Shown: positions 1 through 6,526 of the stretch, piece after piece | How positions within the stretch are numbered: position 1 is the stretch's first letter | Layout: the number at the start of each line of letters is the position of its first letter | Source of the DNA: Actinomycetota bacterium | Lineage (GTDB): Bacteria > Actinomycetota > Thermoleophilia > Gaiellales > Gaiellaceae | Assembly (NCBI GenBank): GCA_013821525.1 | Contig: JACDGR010000149.1 | Span: 1-7,783 of the forward strand | DNA: 7,783 nucleotides | Reading direction: 5' to 3' | Made by a program: the position numbers and the translations under genes | Notes under the pieces: generated by a model | What the model was told of the DNA's origin: nothing | Database searches by the model: none | Seen by the model: only the letters and a program-made list of their open reading frames with translations

Positions 1-688
1 GCGTGTAACCGAGCAACAGCGCACCGGAGTCGCCCATGAAGATGCGAGCGGGGTAGAAGTTGTGCCGCAGAAAACCAACGCATGCCCCGCAGACGATCGC
101 CGCCAGGATCGCGGCGCCCACTCCCGACGCGCCCTGCGAGAGCTCGATCACGCAGAACGTCGCGCCCGAGATCGCGCACACGCCTGCGGCGAGGCCGTCG
201 AGCCCGTCGAGGAAGTTGACCATGTTCATCACCGTGACGATCCCGAGCACGGTCAACGGCACGCCAACGGCGGCAGGCATCTCGTGTACCCCGGCGATCG
301 GGAACGTGAAGCTGTGCACCCACACGCCGAACCCGGTGGGGATCGCAGCGGCGCCGATCTGCCCGCCGAGCTTCTGCCACCAATTGAGGCCACGGAAGTC
401 GTCGACGGCACCGACGATGGTGGCGACACCCGCGCCGATCAGGACGCCGCGCAGCTCGCCGCCGAGCGGCAGGAACGCCAGCGACGGGACGAAGATGCCG
501 AGGAACAGAGCGAGCCCGCCGAGGCGGGGAATGTCGGGGCGCACGCGGTCGCCCTCGACTTTGCGGTCGACGAGCCGGAGGTAGCGAGCCGCCGACCCGA
601 CGGCGGGGGTCAGGAGCAGGACGATCGCGAGTGCGCCCAGCGCGCCCCAGAGGACTTGCAGATGGTCGGTGAACTGGCTCCAGACCAT
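1..688 (-). CDS. WecA/TagO-like polyprenyl-phosphate sugar-1-phosphate transferase, partial (N-terminal 229 residues)
   Basis: Membrane enzyme of the glycosyltransferase 4 (MraY/WecA) family. Such enzymes move a sugar 1-phosphate, usually GlcNAc-1-P, from a UDP-sugar to undecaprenyl or decaprenyl phosphate, the first committed step of wall or surface glycan synthesis. Read from the ATG at 688, the frame is open to the left edge, so the C-terminus is missing. Visible motifs: RPDIPRLGG (50-58), the VGAVDD aspartate pair (D96, D97), NFLDGLDGLAAG (158-169; D161, D164) and RIFMGDSGALLLG (215-227). Hydrophobic stretches lie near 13-30, 56-74, 80-95, 140-158 and 188-206. NFLDGLDGL is closer to WecA/TagO than to MraY, which usually has NLTDGLDGL, but the histidine-rich loop that helps separate them is outside the window. 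It starts 13 nt after the upp stop with no good Shine-Dalgarno. In mycobacteria an rfe/wecA gene follows the Sua5 homolog and precedes the ATP synthase genes, which supports this call. Confidence 0.9.
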   Translation of the reverse strand, partial: MVWSQFTDHLQVLWGALGALAIVLLLTPAVGSAARYLRLVDRKVEGDRVRPDIPRLGGLALFLGIFVPSLAFLPLGGELRGVLIGAGVATIVGAVDDFRGLNWWQKLGGQIGAAAIPTGFGVWVHSFTFPIAGVHEMPAAVGVPLTVLGIVTVMNMVNFLDGLDGLAAGVCAISGATFCVIELSQGASGVGAAILAAIVCGACVGFLRHNFYPARIFMGDSGALLLGYT

Positions 689-701
689 GGCAGAAGGATG
701 C

Positions 702-1328
702 CTACTTCGTGCCGTAGAGCCGGTCGCCCGCGTCCCCGAGGCCGGGGACGATGTACCCGCGCTCGTTCAGCTGCCGGTCGATCGCCGCGACGACGATCAG
801 CACATCCGGATGCAGCTGCTCGATGTTCGCGATCCCCTCCGGGGCCGCGATGATCGAGATCAGCCGCACGCTCGAGGCCCCCGCGTTCTTGACGAGCTTC
901 ACCGCATGGGCCGTCGAGTTGCCCGTTGCGAGCATCGGATCGAGCAGGATCACATCCCGGTCGGCGACGTCCTGCGGCAGCTTCACGTAGTACTCGACCG
1001 GTTGCAGCGTCTCCTCGTCGCGGTAGAGGCCGATGAACCCGACACGCGCACCGGAGATGAGCGTCAGGACGCCGTCGAGCATCCCGAGACCGGCGCGCAG
1101 GATCGGGCAGACCGCCACCTTCTTGCCCGAGATGCGCGGAAACGGTGCGCGCTCGAGTGGCGTGTCGATCTCGATGTCCTCGGTCGGAAGATCCTTGGTC
1201 GCCTCGTAGGTGAGGAGCAGCGTCACCTCCTCGACGAGCTTGCGGAAGTGCACGGTCGGGGTCTCGCGATCGCGGAGGTAGGACAGCTTGTGCTGGACGA
1301 GCGGGTGGCTGACCTCGATGACGGGCAT
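702..1328 (-). CDS. upp: Uracil phosphoribosyltransferase
   Basis: Cytosolic pyrimidine-salvage enzyme: uracil plus PRPP gives UMP and pyrophosphate. The 208-residue product has the same length as E. coli Upp. The PRPP-binding loop is LLDPMLATGNS (128-138), preceded by the PILRAG segment (75-80) found in this family. The C-terminus carries the uracil-binding signature GYIVPGLGDAGDRLYGT (191-207). The start ATG lies 2 nt after the glyA stop, and no Shine-Dalgarno sequence is visible in the end of glyA, so translation is probably coupled to glyA. It ends with TAG, 13 nt before the WecA-like gene. The glyA-upp-wecA/tagO order is familiar from Gram-positive genomes upstream of the ATP synthase operon. 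No PyrR-type attenuator or other regulatory structure is present at its start. Confidence 0.97.
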   Translation of the reverse strand: MPVIEVSHPLVQHKLSYLRDRETPTVHFRKLVEEVTLLLTYEATKDLPTEDIEIDTPLERAPFPRISGKKVAVCPILRAGLGMLDGVLTLISGARVGFIGLYRDEETLQPVEYYVKLPQDVADRDVILLDPMLATGNSTAHAVKLVKNAGASSVRLISIIAAPEGIANIEQLHPDVLIVVAAIDRQLNERGYIVPGLGDAGDRLYGTK

Positions 1329-1330
1329 TG

Positions 1331-2623
1331 CTACGCGCTGTAGGTCGTGTAGCCGCGGAATCCCGGGTAGAGCGGCCGCCTGTCACACAGCGCCTGGGAC
1401 CGAGCGCGGAGCGCATCGATGTCAGGACTTCCCTCGAGCGAGTCGATGATGATCGAGGCGACCTCGGCGAAGTCGGCTTCGTCGAACCCACGCATCGTCG
1501 CGGCCGGCGTCCCGAGCCGCACGCCCGATGCGACCATCGGCGGACGTTCGTCGAACGGAACGGTGTTGCGGTTCGCTGTCAGCTTGCACGCCTCCATCTG
1601 CTCCTGCGCCGCAAGACCGGTCCAATCCGTGGCGCGCAGGTCGAGCTGTACGAGATGGGTGTCGGTGCCGCCCGTCAGCACGTCGTAGCCACCGTCGATC
1701 AACCCGGTCGCGAGCGTGTCGGCGTTCGCGCGCACCTGCCGTTGGTAGGCGCGGAACGCCTCGGTGCCGGCGATCTTGAAGCACGCAGCTTTGGCCGCGA
1801 CGGTGTGCATCAACGGGCCGCCCTGCATCCCCGGGAAGAGCGCACGGTCGACCTTCGAGGCGTGCTCCTCGCGGCAGAGCACGAAGCCCGCGCGCGGGCC
1901 GGCAAGCGTCTTGTGCGTCGTCGAGGTGACGAAGTCGCAGTGAGGCGTCGGGTTTGGATGGATCCCAGCGGCGACGAGCCCCGAGAAGTGCGCCATGTCG
2001 CACATCAGCATCGCCCCCACCTCGTCAGCGATCTCGCGGAACCGCTCGGTGTCGACCGTGCGCGGATACGCGGAGCCGCCGCAGACGATCATCTTCGGCC
2101 GAACCTCTTTCGCCTGCGCGAGCACCTCGTCGTAGTCGACCTGCATCGTCTCGCGCGCGACGCCGTAGTGGTGGAACTCGTAGAGCTTTCCGGAGAAGTT
2201 GACCTTGAGGCCATGCGTCAGATGGCCGCCGTGGTCGAGTGAGAGCCCGAGCACCCGGTCGCCGGGCTTCAACACCGCGAAGTAGACCGCCATGTTCGCC
2301 TGTGCGCCCGCATGCGGCTGAACGTTGGCGTGCTCGGCGCCGAACAGTTCCGTGGCGCGTCCCCGTGCGAGCTCTTCGATCTCGTCGACGACCTCGCAGC
2401 CACCGTAGTAGCGCTTGCCCGGGTATCCCTCGGCGTACTTGTTCGTCGGGACCGACCCGACTGCCTCGAGCACGCTCGGCCACGTGAAGTTCTCGGATGC
2501 GATCAGCTCGATCTGTCCGCGCTGGCGCTCGAGCTCACGCCCGATCAGCGCGCCGATCTCAGGGTCGATCTCCGCGAGTCCCGCGGTCCTCAGGCTTTCG
2601 AACGTCGCTTCCTGTACCGCCAT
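1331..2623 (-). CDS. glyA: Serine hydroxymethyltransferase
   Basis: PLP enzyme that interconverts serine plus tetrahydrofolate with glycine plus 5,10-methylene-tetrahydrofolate, the main source of one-carbon units; many family members also cleave threonine slowly. The product is 430 residues, slightly longer than E. coli GlyA (417). Visible motifs: ASENFTWPSVLEAVGS (42-57), NKYAEGYPGKRYYGG (61-75), the PLP-ring pair D209 and H212 in DMAHFSGLVAAG, and the Schiff-base lysine K238 in TSTTHKTLAGPRAG (233-246). FPGMQGGPLMH and the C-terminal VRLGTPAATMRGF are also present. The loop after the lysine reads GPRAG where GPRGG is usual. The ATG at 2623 is well set by a GGAAGGAG ribosome-binding site 5 nt upstream. 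A 57-nt gap separates it from the Sua5 gene, and upp follows after 2 nt, so glyA-upp-wecA may form a translational unit of its own. The gap is too short for a glycine riboswitch. Confidence 0.97.
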   Translation of the reverse strand: MAVQEATFESLRTAGLAEIDPEIGALIGRELERQRGQIELIASENFTWPSVLEAVGSVPTNKYAEGYPGKRYYGGCEVVDEIEELARGRATELFGAEHANVQPHAGAQANMAVYFAVLKPGDRVLGLSLDHGGHLTHGLKVNFSGKLYEFHHYGVARETMQVDYDEVLAQAKEVRPKMIVCGGSAYPRTVDTERFREIADEVGAMLMCDMAHFSGLVAAGIHPNPTPHCDFVTSTTHKTLAGPRAGFVLCREEHASKVDRALFPGMQGGPLMHTVAAKAACFKIAGTEAFRAYQRQVRANADTLATGLIDGGYDVLTGGTDTHLVQLDLRATDWTGLAAQEQMEACKLTANRNTVPFDERPPMVASGVRLGTPAATMRGFDEADFAEVASIIIDSLEGSPDIDALRARSQALCDRRPLYPGFRGYTTYSA

Positions 2624-2680
2624 GCTGGCTCCTTCCCCGGGTTCGACCTGATCGTACTGGCCGCGTCGGAAAGGCAGGCT
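2624..2680 (-). other. 57-nt intergenic gap before glyA, the largest in the window
   Basis: This is the only spacer longer than 20 nt. It holds the glyA ribosome-binding site. On the minus strand TACGAT (2651-2656) resembles a -10 box and lies 27 nt upstream of the glyA ATG, but I find no matching -35 hexamer 16-19 nt further upstream. There is no stem followed by a T-run, so no intrinsic terminator, and it is too short for a known riboswitch class. It is most likely just a leader within the operon; a weak internal promoter is possible. Confidence 0.5.
2629..2636 (-). promoter_or_regulatory. Shine-Dalgarno sequence of glyA
   Basis: On the minus strand this reads GGAAGGAG, ending 5 nt before the ATG of glyA. 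It fits the 3' end of 16S rRNA well and fixes the glyA start. Most other genes here lack such a site, so glyA appears able to recruit ribosomes by itself. Confidence 0.8.
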
Positions 2681-3307
2681 CTAACGACGGAGCTGACCGA
2701 GCGCCGTGCGGACGCGCTCGATCGCCTCGGCGGACGACCCTGCGCCCTCCCGGATCACATACGGCTCGGCACCGGTGAAATCGATCACCGTCGAGGGCGT
2801 CCCGGGTAGCGGCCCCACGTCGAGCACGGCCGCGCACCCCGCACGGATCCGCTCCGGCACGTCGTCGATCGTCCGCGGATCCGGCCCGCTGGGATCGTTG
2901 GCGCTCGTCGCGAGCACGCACCCCACCCGGTCGAGCACGTACGCGGCTTGCTCGGGGAGCTCGGGCACTCGCACTCCGATCGCGTCCGTGCGTAGGCCGC
3001 ACAGCCAGCGGAAGCGCCGGGCCGGGTTCGCGAGGATGAGGGTGTACGGGCCGGGCAGGAGCGCCCGTGCGATCACCCCGGCGTGCCCGCGTAGCTCGGG
3101 GACGCAGTCGAGCAGTCCATCGACGCTTGCGGCGAGCAGTGCGCTCGGCTGCGAGAGATCGCGCCCTTTCAGGCGATAGACGCGCTCGGCAGGGCCGTCG
3201 CTGTACGCAGAGGTTGAGAGGCCGTAGACCGTGTCGGTCGGGAGGAGCACGGGCTTCCCGGCCTGGATCGCGTCGATCACACGTCTGGTGTCGGCTTCGA
3301 CAGCCAC
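2681..3307 (-). CDS. L-threonylcarbamoyladenylate synthase (Sua5/YrdC/YwlC family)
   Basis: Makes threonylcarbamoyl-AMP from threonine, bicarbonate and ATP, the first step of the universal t6A37 modification of ANN-decoding tRNAs; the TsaD complex then transfers the group to tRNA. At 208 residues it is a single YrdC domain without the C-terminal extension of full-length Sua5. Motifs: PTDTVYGL (23-30), the K47/R49 pair in YRLKGRD, LLPGPYTLIL (83-92), IGVRVPE (110-116), ATSANDPSG (133-141) and STVIDFTG (172-179). The chosen start is the GTG at 3307 because GGAGGGG lies just upstream and the extra nine residues complete the N-terminal helix expected before the substrate loop. A second in-frame GTG at 3280 overlaps the prmC stop as GTGA and would give 199 residues. 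With the longer start the gene overlaps prmC by 31 nt. It ends in TAG. The neighbouring prfA, prmC and rpmE place it in a translation-quality cluster. Confidence 0.95.
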   Translation of the reverse strand: MAVEADTRRVIDAIQAGKPVLLPTDTVYGLSTSAYSDGPAERVYRLKGRDLSQPSALLAASVDGLLDCVPELRGHAGVIARALLPGPYTLILANPARRFRWLCGLRTDAIGVRVPELPEQAAYVLDRVGCVLATSANDPSGPDPRTIDDVPERIRAGCAAVLDVGPLPGTPSTVIDFTGAEPYVIREGAGSSAEAIERVRTALGQLRR

Positions 3308-4116
3308 TGCCCCTCCACGAATCGTTGCTTCCCAGCGAGATCCGCTCCGATGCTAACCGCGGCGTAGCCGAGCTCGGCCAGCAGCTCGCGGACGTCGACC
3401 GCGTGTCTCTCGTGCACTTCCAACACGAGCCAGCCGTCGAGCACGCGCGTCGCCTCGCGTGCGAGTCGTGCGGTCTGACCTTCGTCGAGGAGCGCGCCGC
3501 GCGGCTCCCATTCGCGAACTTCCGGAGCGAGCCCGTCGATCTCGCCGGGCTTGACATACGGTGGGTTCGACACGACGAGATCAAACGGGCCGTCGACGCC
3601 GTGGAGCAGATCGGTTTCGACGAAGGTCACGTCGAGCCGGGTTTGCTCGGCGTTCTCGCGTGCGAGTACAAGTGCGTCGGCAGAGCGGTCGGTCGCCGTC
3701 ATGTGCGCCCCCGTCAACTCGTGCGCGAGTGCAAGTGCGATCGCACCGGTGCCCGTTCCGACGTCGACGACACGCGGCGAGGCGACGTTTGCGAGCAGCG
3801 CAAGGCACCGCTCGACGACGACCTCCGTCTCCGGCCGCGGCACGAGCGCCCGCGCGTCGGTCTGCAACGTCAGGTGGCGGAAATCCCAGTCGCCGAGCAC
3901 GTAGGCCAGCGGCTCGCGCCGTCCGCGCCGTTGCACAAGCGTGCGCGCGGCGGTGCGTTCGGCCTCGGTCAGCGGACGGTCGTGCTGCGTGTACAGCTCG
4001 ATGCGCGACAGGCCGAGCGCACGGGCCAAGATGCGTTCCGCATCGAGGCGCGCGTTCTCGACTCCGCGCGCCGCCAGATAGTCCGTTGCCCCGGCGAGTA
4101 CCTCGCCGAGCGTCAC
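3277..4116 (-). CDS. prmC: Peptide chain release factor N5-glutamine methyltransferase (PrmC/HemK)
   Basis: SAM-dependent enzyme that methylates the side-chain amide of the GGQ glutamine in release factors RF1 and RF2, improving termination. The 279-residue length is usual. An N-terminal helical release-factor-binding domain (about 1-80, ending REPLAYVLGDWDF) precedes the Rossmann methyltransferase domain. That domain has VPRPETE (92-98), the SAM-binding glycine-rich loop VDVGTGTGAIALAL (117-130) and the catalytic NPPY tetrapeptide at 184-187, diagnostic of amide-nitrogen methylation. The start is the GTG at 4116, which overlaps the prfA TGA as GTGA, so enzyme and substrate are translationally coupled; no Shine-Dalgarno is visible. 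The C-terminus overlaps the start of the Sua5/YrdC gene. The last codons read GTG TGA, and this GTG-TGA also contains the alternative downstream start. Confidence 0.97.
   Translation of the reverse strand: MTLGEVLAGATDYLAARGVENARLDAERILARALGLSRIELYTQHDRPLTEAERTAARTLVQRRGRREPLAYVLGDWDFRHLTLQTDARALVPRPETEVVVERCLALLANVASPRVVDVGTGTGAIALALAHELTGAHMTATDRSADALVLARENAEQTRLDVTFVETDLLHGVDGPFDLVVSNPPYVKPGEIDGLAPEVREWEPRGALLDEGQTARLAREATRVLDGWLVLEVHERHAVDVRELLAELGYAAVSIGADLAGKQRFVEGQWLSKPTPDV
3310..3316 (-). promoter_or_regulatory. Shine-Dalgarno sequence of the Sua5/YrdC gene, inside prmC
   Basis: On the minus strand this reads GGAGGGG, within the last codons of prmC. Its GGAGG core (3312-3316) ends 4 nt before the GTG at 3307, a short but usable spacing, and about 31 nt before the alternative GTG at 3280, which is too far. 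It therefore favours the longer Sua5/YrdC start. Confidence 0.6.
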
Positions 4117-5150
4117 CGCTCGAGTGCGCGCCGCTGCTCGTCCGCGGTCAGCGCGTTGGTGAAATCGTCCAGCGATCCGGCAAGAACCTGCTCGAGCGGC
4201 ACGTTCAGCTTCACACGGTGATCCGTGACGCGGCTCTGAGGGAAGTTGTAGGTGCGAATCTTCTCGGCCCGTGCACCGGTGCCGACCTGCGCGCTGCGTG
4301 CCGCGGCCTGCTCGGCTGCCTGTCGTTCGCGCTCGGCTTCGTAGATGCGTGCTCGCAGGACACGCATCGCCTTTTCACGGTTCTGGAGCTGCGAGCGCTC
4401 GTCCTGCATCGCGACCACGATCCCGGTCGGCATGTGCGTGATTCGCACCGCGGAGTCGGTCGTATTAACCGACTGACCGCCTGGACCGGACGAGCGGTAG
4501 ACGTCGATCTTCAGGTCGCTCTCCTCGATCTCGACGTCCATCTCCTCTGCCTCGGGCATCACCGCGACCGTCGCGGTCGAGGTGTGGATGCGTCCCTGCG
4601 ACTCGGTCTCCGGCACGCGCTGCACGCGGTGCGTGCCGCCCTCGAACTTGAAGACGGAGTAGGCGCCGTCGCCCTTGATCGCAAACGTCGCCTCCTTGAT
4701 GCCGCCCGCGTCGCTCGAGGTGACCTCGATCTCCTCCCACCTGAAGCCGCGGCGCTCTGCGTACCGCTGGAGCAGCCGTGCCAGGTCGCCGGCCCAGAGC
4801 TTGCCCTCGTCACCGCCCTCCCCGCCGCGGATCTCGACGATCACGTCCTTCTCGTCGGCGGGGTCGCGCTCTGCGAGTGCGAGTTTCAGCTCCTCCTCGA
4901 GCCGAGCCACATCCTCTTCATAGCCGCCCGCCATCTCCGCGAGCTCCGCGTCGCCGCGAGCGGCGTCCAGATCGGCACGCGCCTGCTTCCACTGCTGAGC
5001 GAGCTTCCAAGGGCCCTCAAGCTCCTTGAGGCGACGGCCGACGTCGGCCGCCTCGCGGTGGTCGTTGTAGACCGCAGGATCGGACATCCGCGCCTGCGCT
5101 TCAGCGTAGGAACGGTCGAGCTCTCCGACCAGATCATCGAGGGCGGCCAT
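4113..5150 (-). CDS. prfA: Peptide chain release factor 1 (RF1)
   Basis: Recognises UAA and UAG stop codons in the ribosomal A site and triggers release of the finished protein. The 345-residue product has a coiled N-terminal domain (about 1-95), the segment EIRGGEGGDEGKLWAGDL (106-123), the stop-codon tripeptide PET (180-182, the PxT form specific for RF1 rather than the SPF of RF2) within RVQRVPETESQGRIHTS, and the catalytic GGQ at 224-226 in SSGPGGQSVNTTDSA. The open frame continues well upstream, but the ATG at 5150 is chosen because RF1 homology begins there and upstream codons overlap osmC. No in-frame start lies in the last codons upstream. E. coli RF1 is 360 residues, so this form is slightly short. 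It starts 20 nt after osmC with only a poor G-rich ribosome-binding site. Its own stop is TGA, read by RF2, and overlaps the prmC GTG. Confidence 0.97.
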   Translation of the reverse strand: MAALDDLVGELDRSYAEAQARMSDPAVYNDHREAADVGRRLKELEGPWKLAQQWKQARADLDAARGDAELAEMAGGYEEDVARLEEELKLALAERDPADEKDVIVEIRGGEGGDEGKLWAGDLARLLQRYAERRGFRWEEIEVTSSDAGGIKEATFAIKGDGAYSVFKFEGGTHRVQRVPETESQGRIHTSTATVAVMPEAEEMDVEIEESDLKIDVYRSSGPGGQSVNTTDSAVRITHMPTGIVVAMQDERSQLQNREKAMRVLRARIYEAERERQAAEQAAARSAQVGTGARAEKIRTYNFPQSRVTDHRVKLNVPLEQVLAGSLDDFTNALTADEQRRALER

Positions 5151-5170
5151 TGCCCGGCCGAGGGTAGCGA

Positions 5171-5602
5171 CTACGCCAGGACGGCTTCGAGCGTCACGTC
5201 GGGAATGCCCGCGAGCGCCTTCGAGACGGGGCAGTTCTCCTTCGCTCCGCCGGCGATCTCGGCGAACCCGGCCGCACCGAGGCCGGGCACCGTGCCGCGA
5301 ACGGTCAGAGCGCCCTTCGTGATCCCTTCGCCCGGCTGGAACGTGACCGTGGCGGAAGTCTCGAGCCGTTCGGGCGGATTGCCCGACTTTGCCAGCTCGT
5401 TCGAAAGCGCCATCGCGAAGCAGGATGCCCATGCGGCGGCGATCAGCTCCTCCGGGCTCGTCTTGCCGTTCGGCTCCTCGGAGCGCGCGGCCCAGGAGAC
5501 GTCGAGCGGGCCGAACGCGCCACTCGTCGGCTCGGCGATCGTGCCGCTGCCGTTGATCAGGTCGCCTTGCCACGCAACGTTGGCGGTGCGGTTGGTTGCC
5601 AT
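5171..5602 (-). CDS. OsmC-family peroxiredoxin
   Basis: Small thiol peroxidase of the OsmC/Ohr family, which reduces organic hydroperoxides through a two-cysteine mechanism; cytosolic, with no signal peptide. The 143-residue length is normal. The peroxidatic cysteine is C61 in SPEELIAAAWASCFAMALS and the resolving cysteine is C124 in KENCPVSKAL, matching C59 and C125 of E. coli OsmC in layout. The glutamates at 51-52 and R40 probably correspond to the conserved Glu/Arg that polarise the active site. ENCPVSKAL and the spacing point to the OsmC rather than Ohr branch. The ATG lies 2 nt after the DUF1385 stop and has a strong Shine-Dalgarno within that gene. A stress-defence gene between the DUF1385 gene and prfA is unusual for this locus as I know it. 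The electron donor and regulation cannot be read from the sequence. Confidence 0.93.
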   Translation of the reverse strand: MATNRTANVAWQGDLINGSGTIAEPTSGAFGPLDVSWAARSEEPNGKTSPEELIAAAWASCFAMALSNELAKSGNPPERLETSATVTFQPGEGITKGALTVRGTVPGLGAAGFAEIAGGAKENCPVSKALAGIPDVTLEAVLA

Positions 5603-5604
5603 GT

Positions 5605-6522
5605 CTACGCCATCACCTCGATTCGTTTGTCTGCAGGTTGCTCCTTGCGGTCTTCGAGGTCGAGCACCTCACGCAACGCGCGGATCGACACCTCGAGCTG
5701 GTCGAGGGTTGGCTCCCGTGTCGTCAGGCGCTGCAGCCAGAGACCGGGCGCGAGCACTGTCATCAGGATGCGGTTGTCGGAGTGCTTGCCGGCGAAGCGG
5801 ATCAGCTCGTAGGCGATGCCTGCGATCACCGGCAGCAGAACGATGCGGCTGACGATCAGCCAGTACCACGGCGGGCGGCCGAGCAGCGCGTAGACGAAGA
5901 CGCCGACGACCATCACCCAGAGCAAAAACGCGGTCCCGCAGCGCGGATGGATCAGCGAGTGGCGCTGCGTGATCTCGGGCGTCAGCTCATCGCCGGCCTC
6001 GTAGGCGTTGATCGCCTTGTGCTCCGCGGCGTGGTACTGGAAGACGCGCCGGAGGGACGGGATGAAGCTGAGAACGGTCAGGTAGATGACGAAGACGCAG
6101 ACGCGCACGAGACCTTCGACAAGCACGAAGTAGCCGCCGTTCGAGATGGGCAACAGGTCCGTGAGGAGCGCCGGCCCGACCTTGAAGATCATCACCGCGA
6201 ATCCGATCGCAACGAGGAACGCAAAGGCGAGCGCCCAGCGGCCGATCTCGGCCGGTTCGCCGTCACCTTCCGCTTCCTCGGCCGCCGCGTAGTTGGCTGA
6301 CACGCTGAGGGCGCGGAAGCCGATTGCGAGGCTTTCGCCGAGCGCGACGACACCGCGCACGATCGGCAGGCGGAGCGACCAGTGACGCGCGGCGAGCGGA
6401 TCGATCTGCTTCGCGACGTGTGCGATCTCGCCATCGGGCTTGCGAACTGCGACCGCCCAGTGACGGGGACCGCGCATCATCACGCCCTCGAGGACGGCCT
6501 GCCCGCCGACGGCCTGGGACAT
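5605..6522 (-). CDS. DUF1385 (YqhQ-like) membrane protein of unknown function
   Basis: A 305-residue multi-pass membrane protein of the DUF1385 family (B. subtilis YqhQ); the biochemical role is not established and I assign none. The N-terminal family signature is VGGQAVLEGVMMRGP (5-19). The second signature, FQYHAAEHKAINAYEAG (161-177), is followed by HPRCGTAFLL (192-201); the conserved H164, H168, H192 and C195 could bind a metal, which is inference from residue type. Likely membrane segments are about 96-114, 131-154, 197-215 and 219-241. An acidic insert (AAAEEAEGDGEPAE, 79-92) precedes the first, and the C-terminal 45 residues are charged and helical. The ATG lies 4 nt after the rpmE stop with no Shine-Dalgarno, so it is probably coupled to rpmE. 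DUF1385 genes next to rpmE, prfA and prmC are also familiar from Clostridia, so the linkage to translation genes is not chance. It ends in TAG. Confidence 0.93.
   Translation of the reverse strand: MSQAVGGQAVLEGVMMRGPRHWAVAVRKPDGEIAHVAKQIDPLAARHWSLRLPIVRGVVALGESLAIGFRALSVSANYAAAEEAEGDGEPAEIGRWALAFAFLVAIGFAVMIFKVGPALLTDLLPISNGGYFVLVEGLVRVCVFVIYLTVLSFIPSLRRVFQYHAAEHKAINAYEAGDELTPEITQRHSLIHPRCGTAFLLWVMVVGVFVYALLGRPPWYWLIVSRIVLLPVIAGIAYELIRFAGKHSDNRILMTVLAPGLWLQRLTTREPTLDQLEVSIRALREVLDLEDRKEQPADKRIEVMA
5612..5619 (-). promoter_or_regulatory. Shine-Dalgarno sequence of osmC-like gene, inside the DUF1385 gene
   Basis: The minus strand reads GAGGTGAT, an 8-nt perfect match to the usual 16S rRNA 3' end, with 9 nt between it and the osmC-like ATG. 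It is made by the closing DUF1385 codons ATC GAG GTG ATG (residues I-E-V-M). It is the longest anti-Shine-Dalgarno match I noticed at a gene start here, suggesting the peroxiredoxin is translated well. Confidence 0.75.
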
Positions 6523-6526
6523 GAGG

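Noticed and set aside
180..182. PET in place of PAT/PVT as the RF1 stop-recognition tripeptide (protein residues 180-182)
   Set aside because: The middle residue of PxT varies naturally and PET is known from Bacillus-type RF1, so it does not suggest altered stop recognition.
62..853. Long plus-strand frames opposite the WecA-like gene and the end of upp
   Set aside because: The translations are Arg/Ala/Asp-rich with no recognisable motif, whereas the minus strand gives clear WecA-family and Upp motifs throughout.
2651..2656. Possible -10 box (TACGAT, minus strand) for a glyA promoter
   Set aside because: No -35-like hexamer at proper spacing, and a single six-base match in a GC-rich genome is weak. 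Mentioned only as a possibility in the intergenic entry.
5151..5573. N-terminal extension of RF1 (486-residue frame)
   Set aside because: The extra residues are the OsmC-like gene in another phase; RF1 homology begins at the ATG at 5150 and no in-frame start occurs just upstream.
3561..5852. 763-codon open frame on the plus strand
   Set aside because: It runs antisense across prmC, prfA, the OsmC-like gene and part of the DUF1385 gene, crosses their boundaries, and reads as low-complexity Arg/Ala/Leu-rich sequence. It follows from GC-biased codons on the real strand.
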